Source of the DNA: Portulaca oleracea
Lineage: Eukaryota; Streptophyta; Magnoliopsida; Caryophyllales; Portulacaceae
Reading direction: 5' to 3'
NCBI GenBank assembly: GCA_029582165.1
Contig: CM055871.1
Location: forward strand, 29,992,802-30,056,801
Length of the DNA stretch: 64,000 nt
Shown here: piece after piece, positions 38,001 to 51,800 of the stretch
Layout of the letters: every line of letters begins with the position of its first letter
Position numbering within the stretch: position 1 is the first letter of the stretch
Notes under the pieces: generated by a model
What the model was told of the DNA's origin: nothing
Databases searched by the model: none
Seen by the model: the letters and a program-made list of their open reading frames with translations, nothing else
Program-made: the position numbers and the translations under genes

Positions 38001-41000
38001 GCATTGCTTGGCTGAAGGGCCTCCAACAATACAAGACCAGGTGATAATAATTCTTTCCAGGCTTGGTGGAGATCAACCCTTGGTGCTAGCTGATATGTTG
38101 ATTGCAAAACCTACAACAGTTGCTGCTCTGGCTAATAGAACAATGCATTCTTGCTGTTTAGAAGTGAAAATTGGAGGGGCTGCATTGCTTACTTGTGCTG
38201 CAAAGGAGCATAAACAACAGTCAATGGATTCACTTGAATCAGCAGGATGTTTAAGACCTTTAATAAGCTTTTTAATTGGCTTGATGAGGCAAAGTCATAG
38301 CTGTTACTCTTTGCAACTTGCGACAAAGTCTCTTGGGGCATCAAGGCAAAGAACATTTCAAGAAGCTGATGAGTTTGATATCCCTGATCCTGCCTCTGTC
38401 TTAGGAGGTATAGCTGCCTTATGGTTGCTCTCAGTGATCTCTTCATTTAGTGAGGAAAACAGACATGCTGTGATGGAATCTGGAGGAGTTGAAGTCCTTT
38501 CAGATAAGCTTGCCCACTATACTTCAAACACTCAGGTATCACTTGATTCATGCCTCCCCCCCCCCCCCCCCCAACCCACCCACACACACACACACACAAA
38601 AAAAATATAAATAAATAAATAAAAGGAAAACCTTCTTCCAGCTATTGTACATGGTATACTTTTCAACAAACCTTAGCTGGTGTTGGGCAGGACACCTATC
38701 TCCATTTCTTGTTCTAATTCACCAATGCACTATTTTCCTGAAGGGGATTTATAAAATATTAAAAGGTGCATTTCTGAGTAGCGGTTATCACTCTTTTCTG
38801 TATTTTGTGTTTTGCAGAGTTGAGGTGGAGCTTTAGTGAACATGCCATCTAAGTTTATAAGCTGCTTTAGTGAACATGCCATCTAAGTTTATAAGCTGGG
38901 TCATAGTTGCCAGGAACTCTTACCAAATTATGTAGTGCAGAATGTAGACTTATTAGACAATTTTTTTTCAATTTGTTTGGTTGTTTCAGGACTTGGATTG
39001 TGGTGGTATAAGGTGATCCTGGTAACTATGGGATGGGTAATAGTTGCCTATCAGTTCTTTGATAATGGTTTGTGACTAACCAATGAATTAAGATAACACC
39101 ATAGGGTGGTCAGAAAAGGGGGGGGGGGGGGAGCTATGAGGTTGGGGAAATGGAAGTTTTCTTTCTTCTTTCTATTCATATGGAAAAACCAATATTATTG
39201 AAAGTGATCAAAAGATTGTATGCACTAGGATTCTACAATGAACCATGTGCAAGCTATCCACACACTCAAAAGCGAAGGGGGCCATTTTAGAAATTTTTCT
39301 GTCAAGAATGTCATGAACTTAGGAACGAAAAACCTCATAGGAAGGAGCAAATCACATTCGCAAACCTCAAACCTGTACAGAATCTCAGAAATCAAAAAAG
39401 TAACGTCTAATAGGTTTCAGCGTGTATGTAAAGCGTAAGAATATCACTATATTCTCTCCAGGATGAAAACCGTGTAAATTATCTTGATTGCACACTGTTG
39501 ACCTCTTATAGACTTCTATTTCATGTGTTGTGTGCATCATAGCATGAGCCTATTACATTTTAAATTTCAACTTCAAATTGTATTGACAGGGTATATCTGT
39601 TTGAAGATATATGAGTTTTAATAATTCTGTGTTTTGCAGTCCCTAAATGGAGTATAATAGTGATTGGCAAAATCCAGAAGTTTTGTATGAGGGTGTCTAT
39701 CTTTTGAATTTCTTGGGATATTAGTAGTACGATAATGTTTGCGGGTTTCCTCTTTAATTTTAAGAATTCTGCATTGGTTTGATGCAATATATTGTACGGC
39801 TATTACAGTGAGAGTAACAGGCTTTGAGAACTCAACAACTTCCTTTGAATTGGCAGGCAGAATTTGAAGACACAGAGGGTGTATGGATTGCTGCTCTGCT
39901 CCTGTCTATTCTATTTCAAGATGCCACTGTTGTCAGTGATCCTGCTGTTGTTCGTGTCATACCTTTACTTGCACTTTTGTTGAAATCTGATGAAATGGTT
40001 GACAGGGTGTTTGCTGCTCAGGCAATGGCTAGCCTTGTCAGTCATAGGCAAAAGGGAATTATGACAGCAATTGCAAATTCAGGTGCAGTTGCTGGCTTAG
40101 TATCCCTTATTGGTTTTGTGGACTTGGACATCTCAAACATTTTTTCCTTGATTGAAGACTTTTCTTTGGTGAGGGACCCCGAGCAAGCTGTCCTGGAGCA
40201 CCTTTTTGAGATAGAAGAGGTGAGACTGGGCTCCACTGCACGTAAAGCCATACCGTTATTGGTTGATCTTCTGAGACCCATGCCTGAAAGACCTACTGCA
40301 CCTCCAGTTGCAGTTCGTCTTTTGACTCAACTTGCAGATGGAAGTGATGTGAACAAACTTATAATGGCAGAAACAGGGGCCCTGGAAGCACTTCCAAAGT
40401 ATTTGTCCTTAAGCCCTCAAGACATCACTGAGGCCTCCATTTCTGAGTTGTTGAGGATACTATTCACCAATTCTGAACTGCTTAGGCATGATGCTGCTGT
40501 TAATTCACTCAGCCAGCTAATAGCTGTTCTTCGTTTGGGATCGAGAAATGCTAGGCTTAGTGCAGCTAGGGCCCTGTGTGAACTTTTCAATGCTGAAAAC
40601 ATCAGAGATTATGAATCAGTCAACCAGGCCATTCAGCCACTGGTTGATATGCTTGATGCTACATCAGATGCTGAGCAAGAGGTTGCTCTTCTTACCTTGC
40701 TCAGGTTGATTGCTGGGGATACTTCAAAGGGGTCTTTGTTAACTGATATTGAAGGAAATCCACTGGAAAGTCTTTGCAAGATTTTATCTTCTAATGCTTC
40801 CTTGGAGCTAAAACAGAAAGCTGCAGAGCTATGTGTCATTCTATTTAGCATTCCGAAAATTAGATCAATGCCAGTTGTCACTGAATGCATACAGCCCATT
40901 GTGTCGTTGATGGGCTCTGATTCTGATTCAGCAGTAGAGTCTGCTGTCTGTGCTTTTAACAAATTGTTGGATGAAGAGCAACAGGTGGAGCATGCTTCAG

Positions 41001-44000
41001 CATATGATGTTGTTGATCGCCTTGTTTCCTTGGTTTCTGGTTCTAATTATCGCCTTATTGAAGCTAGCATCTGTGCTCTCATAAAGCTGGGGAAAGATCG
41101 AACTCCTTGCAAGCTGGATATGGTCAAAGCTGGGGTAGTTGATAATTGCCTGGAGATTCTCCCTGATGCCCCTAGTTCTCTGTGTTCTACAATTTCAGAG
41201 CTATTCCGCATTTTAACTAACAGTGGTGCAATTGCTAAGAGCCCCACAGCTCCAAGAATAGTGGAACCACTCTTCAATGTTTTGCAACGTTCTGATTTCA
41301 GTATGTGGGGGCAACACAGTGCCCTTCAAGCACTAGTGAATGTCCTGGAGAAGCCTCAGAGCTTAACCGCTCTAAAGCTCACCCCCAGTCAAGTCATTGA
41401 ACCATTGATATCATTTTTAGAATCTCCTTCTCAAGCGATTCAGCAACTGAGCTCGGAGTTGCTAGGCCATCTACTTGCTCAAGATCATTTCCAGCAGGAT
41501 ATAACCACGAAAAATGCAGTAATACCTCTAGTCCAGCTTGCTGGAATCGGAATTTTGAATTTGCAGCAGACTGCAGTGAAGGCATTGGAAAAGATTTCCC
41601 TGATGTGGCCAAAGGCAATTGCAGATGCAGGAGGGATTTTTGAGCTCTCCAAAGTTATTATTCAAGATGATCCCCAGCCACCTCATTCATTATGGGAATC
41701 AGCAGCATTAATCCTCTCGAATGTACTTCGTGTGACCGTCGAATACTACTTTGAAGTGCCACTGGTGGTTCTTGTGAAAATGCTCCATTCATCAAATGAG
41801 AGCACTATCACTGTGGCTCTTAATGCTCTCATTGTTCAGGAAAGAAGTGATAACCGCAGTGCTGAATTAATGGCTGCGGCTCAAGCTATAGATGCTCTCC
41901 TACACTTGTTAAGATCACATCAGTGTGAGGAAGCTGCCGGAAAATTACTGGAAGCTTTATTTAATCATGTCCGTGTAAGAGAAATGAAGGTGTCAAAGTA
42001 TGCCATTGCACCTCTATCACAATATCTATTGGATCCTCAAACCAGGTCACAGCCTGGCAGATTACTTGCAGCTCTGGCACTCGGAGACCTGTCACAACAT
42101 GAAGGTCTTGCTAGAGCACGTGATTCGGTTTCTGCTTGTCGGGCTCTTGTAAGTGTGTTGGAAGACCAGCCCACGGAGGAGATGAAAATGGTTGCAATTT
42201 GTGCTTTGCAGAATTTCGTGATGAACAGTCGAACGAACAGACGAGCTGTTGCAGAAGCTGGTGGCATTCTTGTCATTCAGGAACAACTGCTTTCCTCTAA
42301 CTCAGATGTTGCCGTCCAGGCAGCCTTGCTGATTAGGTTTCTGTTTTCAAATCATACTCTACAGGAGTATGTATCCAACGAACTCATCAGATCTCTAACA
42401 GGCAAGTACTGCTTGAAACTAGCTCTTTTTATTTATCATTATGTCTTTTTCATTCAATTGCCCCCCCATGATGAAGGGACACATGTTTTGTTTGCTGTTG
42501 TTAATGACCCTCTTCTTGACAATCAGGCCCAACTTAGGTGTCAGTCATTCCATCACAGAATCCCTGTAAAGTCAGGAATACTGAAAAAATTGACAAATGC
42601 TAAGATAGCTGTACAAGTGGTAATTTCCTTGAAATTCAAATCTGCTAAATATATCAAGGGAGTCCTTTAACCAAGATGACTACTTTTCTGAAACCTGTCT
42701 AGGATGAAGTCTCTGGCCCTCAAATGTGCTTAGACTGACTGTCAATGAAGTTTAGATCATTGATGGGCTCAATGCAGAATACATACCCAATTGCTGAAAT
42801 TGATAGAGATAATGATAACACATGGTTACGCTAATTTAGTATGATTTTGGTTCTGCATATGAGCTGGAGGCTGTAGAACCCACAGATCATGACTGTCAAT
42901 CTCAGAAGCTCGATTATCTGCGTAAGATGATCCTCACAAAAGGAAACTTGTTCACCTGAGCTGACTTTGTGTTCCATTGACAGAGATACATGCATGCTGC
43001 CCTTGCGATAAATTTCGAAAAACTTTCATGAATGAGATTAACCGATCCTAGGAGGCATTAGTGTCTTTCCCATTTGTTGAAGCTATGTGTTCAGTAGGCC
43101 TGTGCCAAACATAATCGTATCACAAAGTACACATTTTCGCAATATTGAAGCTGCTCCATTGTTTTGCCCTACGATACCTCTCCAAGACTAATGTCAGCAG
43201 AAAATTTGCATCAATTTTTGTGCTGATCCTTTGTATTTATAACCCTAAAATTTGGATCTTAGCTAGGGTATGGGGACAATGTTACTCCTTTATTTGTAGA
43301 GAGATGCTATTATTCACAATTATTTGGCTTACCATGCTACATTTCTGTCCCGCTTGCACTCAGAAGTTCAAAAAATAAATAAACCAACTATGATGCTGAT
43401 GTCTCCTCATTTTCTTTGCTTGTGTTGCATGCCATGGTTTCACTTTTGTGATGAAATATTAAAGGCCTATTAACTTATTTGCAGCTGCCCTGGAGAGAGA
43501 ACTGTGGTCGTCAGCAACCATCAATGAAGAGGTTTTAAAAACCATAAATGTAATATTCACGAACTTCCCTAAGCTTCACACATCTGAAGCTGCTACTCTG
43601 TGTATTCCCCATCTGGTGGCAGCACTCAAGTCTGGAAATGAGGCTGCACAAGAATCTGTGCTTGACACCCTGTGCTTGTTCAAGCATTCATGGTCAACCA
43701 TGCCCATTGATATTGCCAAATCACAAGCCATTGTTGCAGCTGAAGCAATCCCGATCTTACAAATGTTGATGAAAACCTGCCCTCCAAGTTTTCATGAGAG
43801 AGCAGACAGCTTGTTGCATTGCCTACCTGGCTGTTTGACAGTCACAATAAATCGGGGAAATAACCTGAAGCAGACCATGGGAGCCACAAATGCATTCTGT
43901 CAATTAACGATAGGCAATGGCCCTCCTCGCCAAACCAAGGTAAACTGCATCTTTCCATGCTGCTTATTCAGTGCTTTGTCATTAATTACTGCAGAAGTAC

Positions 44001-45089
44001 TATGTGCTTGGGTGCCATAGACTTCTCTAAAGTGAGCTTCTACACAATACTATATATATTTTGGGCTCCCACAATACCCTGCTATTGTCTATAGTTAAGG
44101 AGGAAGATGAATGCTTGTTTGTAGTGTGTTGAACCTTCTTTTCTTTTCTTTTTTTTTATAGGAAAAATATAAATATGTGTTAATAATTTGATCAAAAGAT
44201 CAAATACTCATCTAGCATCCTACAAAGTTGGTGTATAACCAAAAAAAACAAACTATGCACAACATCTACCACATCAAAAGAGGAAGAGCTAACTTCCCGT
44301 TAACCTAAAAGAGGAGAGACTTGATGGAAGTGTCTTTCAAGCTCTAAAGAGGAGTTTTGGCAACCCAGAAAACCTTTGGGTCCCTTTCTCTCCAACTAAT
44401 CTGAAATCATGTGTTGAACCTCCTTACCGTGGTGTTACTATTGTATTTAGATACATAGTGATGCCTTCTAATGAGAAGTAATATCTTTCTAAGGAAATGA
44501 AATCCCATTGTTTTTTCACCATCTTTTATCCATCCCTTTTTGCGGTCTTCACTAAAAATAATTTCAGATATAGCAAACTATTGAATTCAAGAGTTGAGCT
44601 AATGAACTAGATGAAATGATGGCATAGAGTGCTTCTCCTTGCAGGCCAAAACAATGGTGACCTGCCTGAAATGCTTACTCTAATTTTTTCCAAAAAGAAA
44701 GTAGAAGAAAAGCAATTCAATTTCTTGGTAGGTTTTGGAATGAATGCTTCTCCCCAGTCCATCAGTATGATTTTGTAGTTCATCCAGCAACCATACCAAG
44801 GGCATAACAAGCTCCCCCACCCCTTCCCAATTTGATCACACGCCATCCCCTTAGATGGATTGCCTTAACTTCTGCCTCTTGGTTGGCCACTTGGCCTGGC
44901 TGCCTAGTGGTCTCATTTAGCTTAACAAAAGAGCCGCTCATAGTCATCTGCTCTTAGAGGGGTAGTGTCTTTCAGATAATGAATTCTCAGCAAATTTGTG
45001 ACTTCCCAAATGCCATGGTATATGCTTGTTGGTTTGGGTTCATAAGTTGGTAAAATCCACTCAGATTTGATATACAGGTAGCGTAACGA

Positions 45090-45130
<41 letters not shown>

Positions 45131-46338
45131 CTTTTTGGCATCATTTTCTATCTAAATTCAGAAATAGAACTTGGGAGAAGAACATTTGAAACAGTATAAT
45201 CTTTAATGCCATAATAGAGAACATTTCTGGCCCTTTTTTTGAGTTACACAAACATGCAAGCTCTTAGTTTTATATTACCAGAATACAATGTTATCCACTG
45301 CTTGGAAGGAATGGGTAACACTACCCCTCTGAAAGATGTTTTAGCTAGTGGTGGTTGATTAAGATTGTTCCCCTTTTTTGGTCTTTTAGGCCTCTCTATT
45401 TTTACTAGAGTCTTGAGTAAAGTTATTGTTGGCTCATAAAGGGGTACGACTCTCTTCTGTCATGTATTTTCCCCATTCACAAGATTCAAACTTGAGATCT
45501 TGCCATGGAACAAGTGTCAAACCATTTGAATCCACCTGTGTTGGCAAAGATTATTCAAACTTGAAATCCCTTGTCCTGGACCCTCATGCTACTGGAGCAA
45601 ATTGCCCATCTAAGTATAGCTATTTGCACGTTGAGTTACTGAAATGAGGGTATGGTGCCACTTGTACTGCCTTTAGGCATGTTTAAATATGATGATATCC
45701 CATGTATCCCGACTTATTTCCAAATTGTAAGTTAACCAGCATCACGCTCATCACTATAAAGAAAACTAATGATATTTCTTGAATTCACCATCAACACAAA
45801 TGACTTTCCTGTTTGCCTACTTATAAGTTGCTTCCTTCAAAAGTTGAAAGTATAAGATGAATTCCCTGCAGACGGGGATCTATTAAATTAAAAGGGGTAA
45901 GATTGCTGATATGGTGATGGTGGTGGTTTGCAGGTTGTGAATCATAACATCTCTCCAGAGTGGAAAGAAGCTTTTACATGGGCTTTTGATGTTCCTCCAA
46001 AGGGACAAAAACTCCATATAATATGCAAAAGCAAGAACACCTTCGGGAAGGTATGTTTTAATTTTAATTTTACTTTGTTTTTTCAGTGATTTCTTGCTGT
46101 CAACAAGAATGGGTGAAGCAATTGGTTGCATAGCACAAACATTTTCCGTTGCCTGATAAGATGTGATTGCTACTTCCAGGCAACTCTAGGCAGAGTCACT
46201 ATTCAAATTGACAAAGTTGTGACAGAGGGAGTTTACAGTGGACTGTTCAACCTCAACCATGACAGCAATAAAGACGGATCCAGAACACTTGAAATTGAGA
46301 TCATGTGGTCCAACAGATTATGCAATGATAGTTTATGA
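35013..46338 (+). CDS. CSI3: CELLULOSE SYNTHASE INTERACTIVE 3-like ARM/C2 protein
   Basis: Coding exons: 35013-35068, 35469-38535, 39857-42401, 43485-43939, 45934-46050 and 46180-46338. Phases agree at every junction and give 2132 residues, the size of the CSI family. Almost all of the protein is armadillo-type helical repeats (for example GGCVPPLLSLLKSESSEARK and GAIPALLWLLRSGGPKGQEA). A C2 domain follows from about residue 2004 (LTVTINRGNNL, then SPEWKEAFTWAFDVPPKGQ). CSI proteins link plasma-membrane cellulose synthase complexes to cortical microtubules; the C2 part helps membrane and microtubule binding. The short N-terminus (MPNLSPREAG, then TMATVAQFIEQL) fits CSI3 better than CSI1. The start at 35013 was chosen over the Met at 35491 because the upstream exon splices in frame and encodes the expected N-terminal lead. 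Intron 3 uses GC-AG (see below). The gene is intact and faces the RFC gene tail to tail. Confidence 0.93.
38536..39856 (+). other. CSI-like intron 2 of the coding region, rich in simple repeats
   Basis: The donor CAG/GTATCA is followed 20 bases later by about 15 C, then (CA)n and an A-rich AAAT run (38557-38622). An exact 34-bp tandem duplication lies at 38831-38864 and 38865-38898. A run of about 13 G is near 39118-39131. The open frame running from the previous exon into the poly-C (a Pro-then-Thr-His string) is an intron read-through and not coding. The acceptor is 'ttggcag' before 39857. Confidence 0.8.
42402..43484 (+). other. GC-AG intron of the CSI-like gene
   Basis: The preceding exon must end in ACAG (phase 1) to join CT GCC CTG GAG in the next exon and keep the conserved SLTAALERELW reading. 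The intron therefore begins GCAAGT, giving the donor AACAG/GCAAGT, the standard strong context for rare GC-AG introns. A GT four bases further in would shift the frame. The acceptor is 'tttgcag' at 43478-43484. Confidence 0.85.
44139..44430 (-). mobile_element. LINE 3' fragment inside a CSI-like intron
   Basis: A T-rich run (44139-44158), the poly-A tail seen in antisense, is followed by 'agcatcctacaaagtt' and 'gagagacttgat'. These phrases recur in the same order at 52105-52320. Read on the minus strand, decayed codons match the C-terminal block of plant LINE ORF2. The fragment is antisense to the host gene, so its poly-A does not offer a termination signal to that transcript. Confidence 0.65.
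45092..45126. repeat. (TA)n microsatellite in a CSI-like intron
   Basis: About 17 TA units between the LINE fragment and the C2-encoding exon at 45934. Confidence 0.95.
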
Positions 46339-48892
46339 ACTTGCACATTTTTATTTGATTAAATTGAATCGAGTACAATTTGCAGCTCTGCATGCAGCTT
46401 GTGAAGTGCCACTGCCTCGGTGTGCTGCCCTTGCAAATCTCAGGAGGTTTGTTCCATTGTATGTACCATCATCAATGCAGCATTCAGTTTTGCAGTCTCA
46501 AGTTTGTGTTGCATATATAAGATAAAAGAGGAATCCTTGTTTTCCACGACTTGTTAGGAGATTCTATAGATGCTGGAATGCGTAGCAATCTCTATGGTTA
46601 TGACCCAACAATGTCAAAAAGCCTAGATTGGGCTGCATTTGTGTTCTATCTAGTGGTCCGTGCTCCCACCTGAAGGATCAAAGGTGCTCCAGGCAACTAT
46701 GAGAGATTTCAAAACTTTCAGAAAATTTGTTGTGCAGGTGATTTTGGGAGTTAAAAGAGTTCCAATCTGTGTATGGTGGCTAGGCAAGTTCTGCCGAAGA
46801 ATTCATGTCCTCGAAATGGTAAGGATATAGAAAATAGGATAAACCATGATATTCTGTACTTGCACAAATACCTACCTGAGCTGATCCTGGAGCTGAATAT
46901 GAAGCCTAGGTTTAGCTGTGCTTATATTTTGCTTCATGGAAGCTTATTTATGTATAGAACAAGACCATTGTTTGGTTTGTATTGTTCAGAAAAAGTACAT
47001 ATATTCCCAATAGTTTTGTTTAGATACCTTCATACTGTTATCCCTTCTATGTTTTGTCATTTACGATGTTCTGTTGTCAGACCAATTGGTCTGCACAAGC
47101 CATTGTTTGGCATATTATTCTTTTCCTTTTATGAAGAGTAAGTTGGCACACCAGTTGGGTCCTCTGTCGGAAGCAAACTCTGTCGACAGGAGGTAAGAGG
47201 AAGATACCAAATTACTCAGAGGAAGACACCAGACTATTCCTTTTGTTCATCGTAATCAGCAACATATTAAAATATTATGACTCTGTGCATTTGACTGGGG
47301 TAGGTTCCTCACACTGACAGGAAATGGAGGTTGGACAATCACTAGCCAATGTTCTTGCCAGACATGCCAGCCTTGCTAGGAGGTTCCTCACAAGACAAGG
47401 AGCATGCCCATAAAGATTGGCACTGAAGCTGATCAAGGAATGAAAGATTACACAATTACTCTGAGGAGTCACGGGTTGTTTTTACACAATTACACCCAAT
47501 TCAAAATTCTCTGCTAAATACGGAGGCTAGGACTAGACTAACCCTAGTCCCATGCAATCTCCGATGACCGCCTTCAATACTTATTTTAATTTCAATATTC
47601 ATCTTTAAATGAATTAGCATATTGTAACTTTCGGAAAAAGTCCATTGAAATATACAATCTTGTTAGCACAAATTATTTATGGAGGTACACATTAAGATTA
47701 TAACAGTGTTGAGGTCAAGTCCAAACCATATGTTGGTCAGACACTGGAGAGTGAGTAGAGGAAAATTGAGGAAGAGAAATTGGATGTCATCATGCTTGAT
47801 TTGTGTGATCATTCCAAGGGTGTCGTCGCAGAATTTGAAATTGGGAACATCCAAAGGTGAAGATTCCACAGCTTCGGGCCACAGCCATCGACAGTATGCA
47901 GGAACCAATTTTCAAATAGTTTGTGCAGATGGTAAGCCCAAGCACACCGGTCAAAGATGAGTCCAACGAGGTAAGCGTTCGGAGATTACAAGAATCAACT
48001 GTGGGAACATAACAAGTTGTACGCAGCGCAAACCGTATCACTGTCCTTGGACACCGACAAGCAAGGAAAAGGATTTGTTCTTTTGCCAGCAGTAGTGCAT
48101 CTTCTTCTAGTTTTGTCTTCTGCAGATAGGTTTTGTGATAGTGATTACAAAAGTCTAGAGTCAGATAGGTCCAACCCACAAGCAAGTAGTTCAAGCTAGA
48201 ACACATTGTTTATAATTCTCTTTTTGCGTTCTAATTAACTGCATTGCCTTTTTTTTTGGGGGGGGGGGGGGGGGAACCTTCCATACAAATGTGCTAGCTC
48301 ATCTCATAAATTGCGGGTAGTTGACCTTTTAGTATAAAACAATCAGTTAAGAAATTTCATTCAATAGAGTTTTGTTCTGTTGGCAATAGTGTTTTCACTC
48401 AAGTCAGGGAAAAAAAAATAGGTTCCAACATAAGCCTGCCCTCTTTCCATATAGATCATACCTAAGAACGTTCAAAATGCTATGATGGTCATAGGTCAAG
48501 TTTATAAATCACAATTGAGGACAATAACACATGTAATGTGACTTGAAACTTGAGACACTTGGTTCATCATAATCTTTTTTCCAGCAACAGCCGGTGCATG
48601 AACTAAAAGATTGATGTTCACAACATACATACTATCCAAAGCTACATCAATTCACAACATCCAAAATTGTCACTTGCTTTGCCCTTGCTTCAGTCTTTCT
48701 TCTTTTGGAAGGGAAGGTATGACGGGTTAAAAAGGTTTAATTTACAAGAAACACAATTGATGTGCATACTGACATAGCTCAGCTCAGAAGTATTTGGGAA
48801 CATAAACGAAGATAAGGCACTACACCAGCAATATGTGCATGAAACGAGGCAAAAACTGAGCAACTCGAGGTCTTCTGCTATGTAAAGGACAT
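46339..48892. other. tail-to-tail spacer between the CSI-like and RFC genes
   Basis: It holds the 3' untranslated regions of both genes at its two ends. The middle (46600-48200) has open frames of up to 138 codons on both strands, but none shows a known domain or codon pattern that convinces me. A run of about 14 G near 48261-48274 is preceded by T. There is no clear transposon structure. Confidence 0.5.
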
Positions 48893-51800
48893 CTATTTTG
48901 CAGCAGCTACCAATGTAGAGCGAGCCTTCGTGAAAGCGGCAAGAAGAGATCCAAGCTGTACTTTGTCATTACATCCAAAACTCAGCCTGTACCTACAGAC
49001 ACCACTCATAACGAAATCATTAATTCCAAATTTCCAGCAAGTTGCAGAGATGAGATTGATATACTTCAGTTTTTCTATCATCATCCCTGAGCTAGAAATG
49101 GCTAACAGCACCAAAACCTAAGGCTAAACCTAACTTCTAAACCTTGAAAATATCTATCAGATAAAGATGACGAACAATAACAGGATTAACAGAAATAAAA
49201 CTGCTATGTTCATTTTACCTTCAACAGAAATTCACATGTTCAAAGCAAATGTAAGTTCTCTTCAGACTGAAAAGCTTAACCCTAGGTTTGAAGCCTATCC
49301 TCCAATTTTATATTCTAGAGAACTATTAAGTCTAGCCTCCACCAATTTTAAGGGTTTATAGAATCTACCAGCAGGTCCAATAAAAATCTTGGAGCTTAGA
49401 TGGCTGCTTTTCAAGGCCTTAGAGTTCACGCGGCTATGCTCCTAACCTGTTCATCCCATTCTCTTACGGCAGCTATCTTTATGTGCTCTAAGGCCTTGAA
49501 ATTGTCAGTGGAAAAGTCGATGGAAATGGAGTTGAATTAGTTAAGTTATTTTCCTTCAAAAAAAACAAGAGGAAAAGTTGAAGAAAATTTCAATCTAACT
49601 ATTTGACGACCTATCGTCCTATCCTCCTGCCCTGTTCATCCCATTCTCTCACGGCAGCTAGAGCACAGTTCTCTCTTGCTACCTTCTTCAAACATCTCTA
49701 ATGGCGGCCGCAGCACAGATTCACCTACTTGATGATGGGCAAAAGCCTTGTTCATTCAGTAAGAAAAGGCCGAACATCATTTGAAGGGCACAAGCATCCT
49801 GAAATAGCTATTAATTTCACCGGCAAAAGGAAGGGGAAGACGATGGAGGCTTACGAGAGTCTGCTCTGGGCATTGGATATCAGGGTGTGGTACAAAATCA
49901 ACGGTTGAGATATGACAGAGCAGGATTTGAGAGAGGCGGGATTTGAGTAGAGAAGAAGCTTTGAGCCATGGACAAGGCAACATTGTCATGGGAATCATTT
50001 CTTTATTGATAAGAAAGCAAATACATTGGGAAAGATGAGAAATAACTTTTTTTTTGTTCTTTTTATATTCAGTCCAAACAAGAGGGAAGAAAAAACATTC
50101 TAATTTTTTTCTTCAAAAATTTCTTTCCATAGTCCTTTCTTAGATCCAAACAGAGCCTAAAGGAATGATATTTTTATGCTCAACTTCAAGACATTATTCC
50201 ATCCCTCCCTGCTGATTCTAGCTGTCTGGATCTATGTGGATCAGACAAAATAGAGCCGTGCAGAATGCAGACAATGCCATCCCCGGCAAGCACAATTAGA
50301 AGTCCAAACCTAGTTACACTATTAAATGGTAATCCTAGGCCTTCATTATATCCAACAGGTACACTTCTGGAATCTAAGCTAATGGATACCACAAGGGCCC
50401 CTAAATGCACAATTCAGAGCAACAGTTACGTTATTCAGAAGGGAAAGGAAATCAAAACACTAAATCCCTACTGCGATACGATAAATGATACAACTGCAGA
50501 AGCAATGAATTAAGCATTCAAATTTAGTCATCATCAGTGCCTGAGTTTCATTCACTCATCAATAGTGTTTTCACTCAACCAGGTTGATAAAAGTGAAGAT
50601 CTGGGAGGCAATATAGACTATGCGGTACATAAACACCATAGACCTTTAAGGTATCATAAATTGTTTTTGTACAAATGCAAGTCGATAAATTTCCAGAATG
50701 CCATCTTTTAAGTGCTAGACTACAATAAAATGACATGGAATTCGTTCTGACACATTTCAAGCAGTACTAAGCAAACTTAAAGTGAAGGGTGCATATGTAG
50801 AGTGGACAATTAGCGAATTACACGAATGCAATTATTAAGAAGCTCAAAGAATTTGTATTGGTTTATAATCAACGAAAGAAAACTCCATATACTTACTCTA
50901 TATCAGCCAAATCATTAATCAGTTGGATGCGAGCATCTGATGGCATCTTGATCCTGAAAACAAACCTGTCAACACAAACCCACACATTACCTCAGAAGGC
51001 ACAGAATAAGGTAGTATAGTATGTTCATAGAAGGGAGAAATGCTTACATTGTCACTTCTCTTATGATATCCACCAAGGCCAAACCCTTTCCTGTCTTCAT
51101 GTCAGAAATTCCTAATAATAGTCAAGTATAACACTTTTTCCTTTAAAAAAAAAAGGAAACCCTTCACTGTCCTACAAACAATATTATATACTCCAAAATA
51201 AGAGAAACTTGCTGGATACGGTTATAGCATGTTGTGAAAGTTTCATTGAGGAGCCAATAAGATATTTGCTCAATGTCTTTAGGCAGTGGATTCCCAGTGC
51301 ACAGGTAAACTGCTTCTTCTGTAATTTGCTGAGATGCCATATGTGTGGACTGCAAATGTAGACAAAAGCATTACAACGAACACATATAGTAAATGAAAAA
51401 TAGAATCTCAGGACCCAAAAAAGAGGGATCACGTGCAGGCAACTGGAAAACCAAAGGGGAGATTGGCAGGAAATAATGTAGAAACAAGTACACATGAATG
51501 GAATCTCCAGAAAGAAGGCTCAAAAGGGTGAATAGAAAACAATTCGAACATTTATTATCAAACTATTCTTAATCTGCTTGGAAGAGAAATATCATAATGA
51601 TATGCTAATCAAGTCATCATGGCAATGAACCATACACTCAAAGACTAGGAGATCTCGATCAATTTGTAATTCTGTATTAACACTAGCCCTTTTTGTCTTC
51701 CATAAAAACATATTATGTAACATAAGAGGTATAAAATAGCCCAGAATATCCCACGCTTTAGATACAACAAACTTCGCAAAGAACAACAAATTATGGAAAC

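Noticed and set aside
35491..38610. Treating the long frame with Met at 35491 and a Pro/Thr/His tail as a complete gene
   Set aside because: The upstream exon 35013-35068 splices in frame and encodes a CSI3-like N-terminus. The tail after 38535 is intron sequence (poly-C and CA repeats) behind a good GT donor.
39824..42670. A separate 948-residue ARM gene
   Set aside because: Its first residues are intron sequence before the acceptor at 39856, and its tail after 42401 is intron read-through. It is one exon of the CSI-like gene.
47275..48206. A gene between the CSI-like and RFC genes
   Set aside because: Overlapping frames on both strands, no recognisable domain, and stops when extended. It is better explained as spacer and 3' untranslated sequence.
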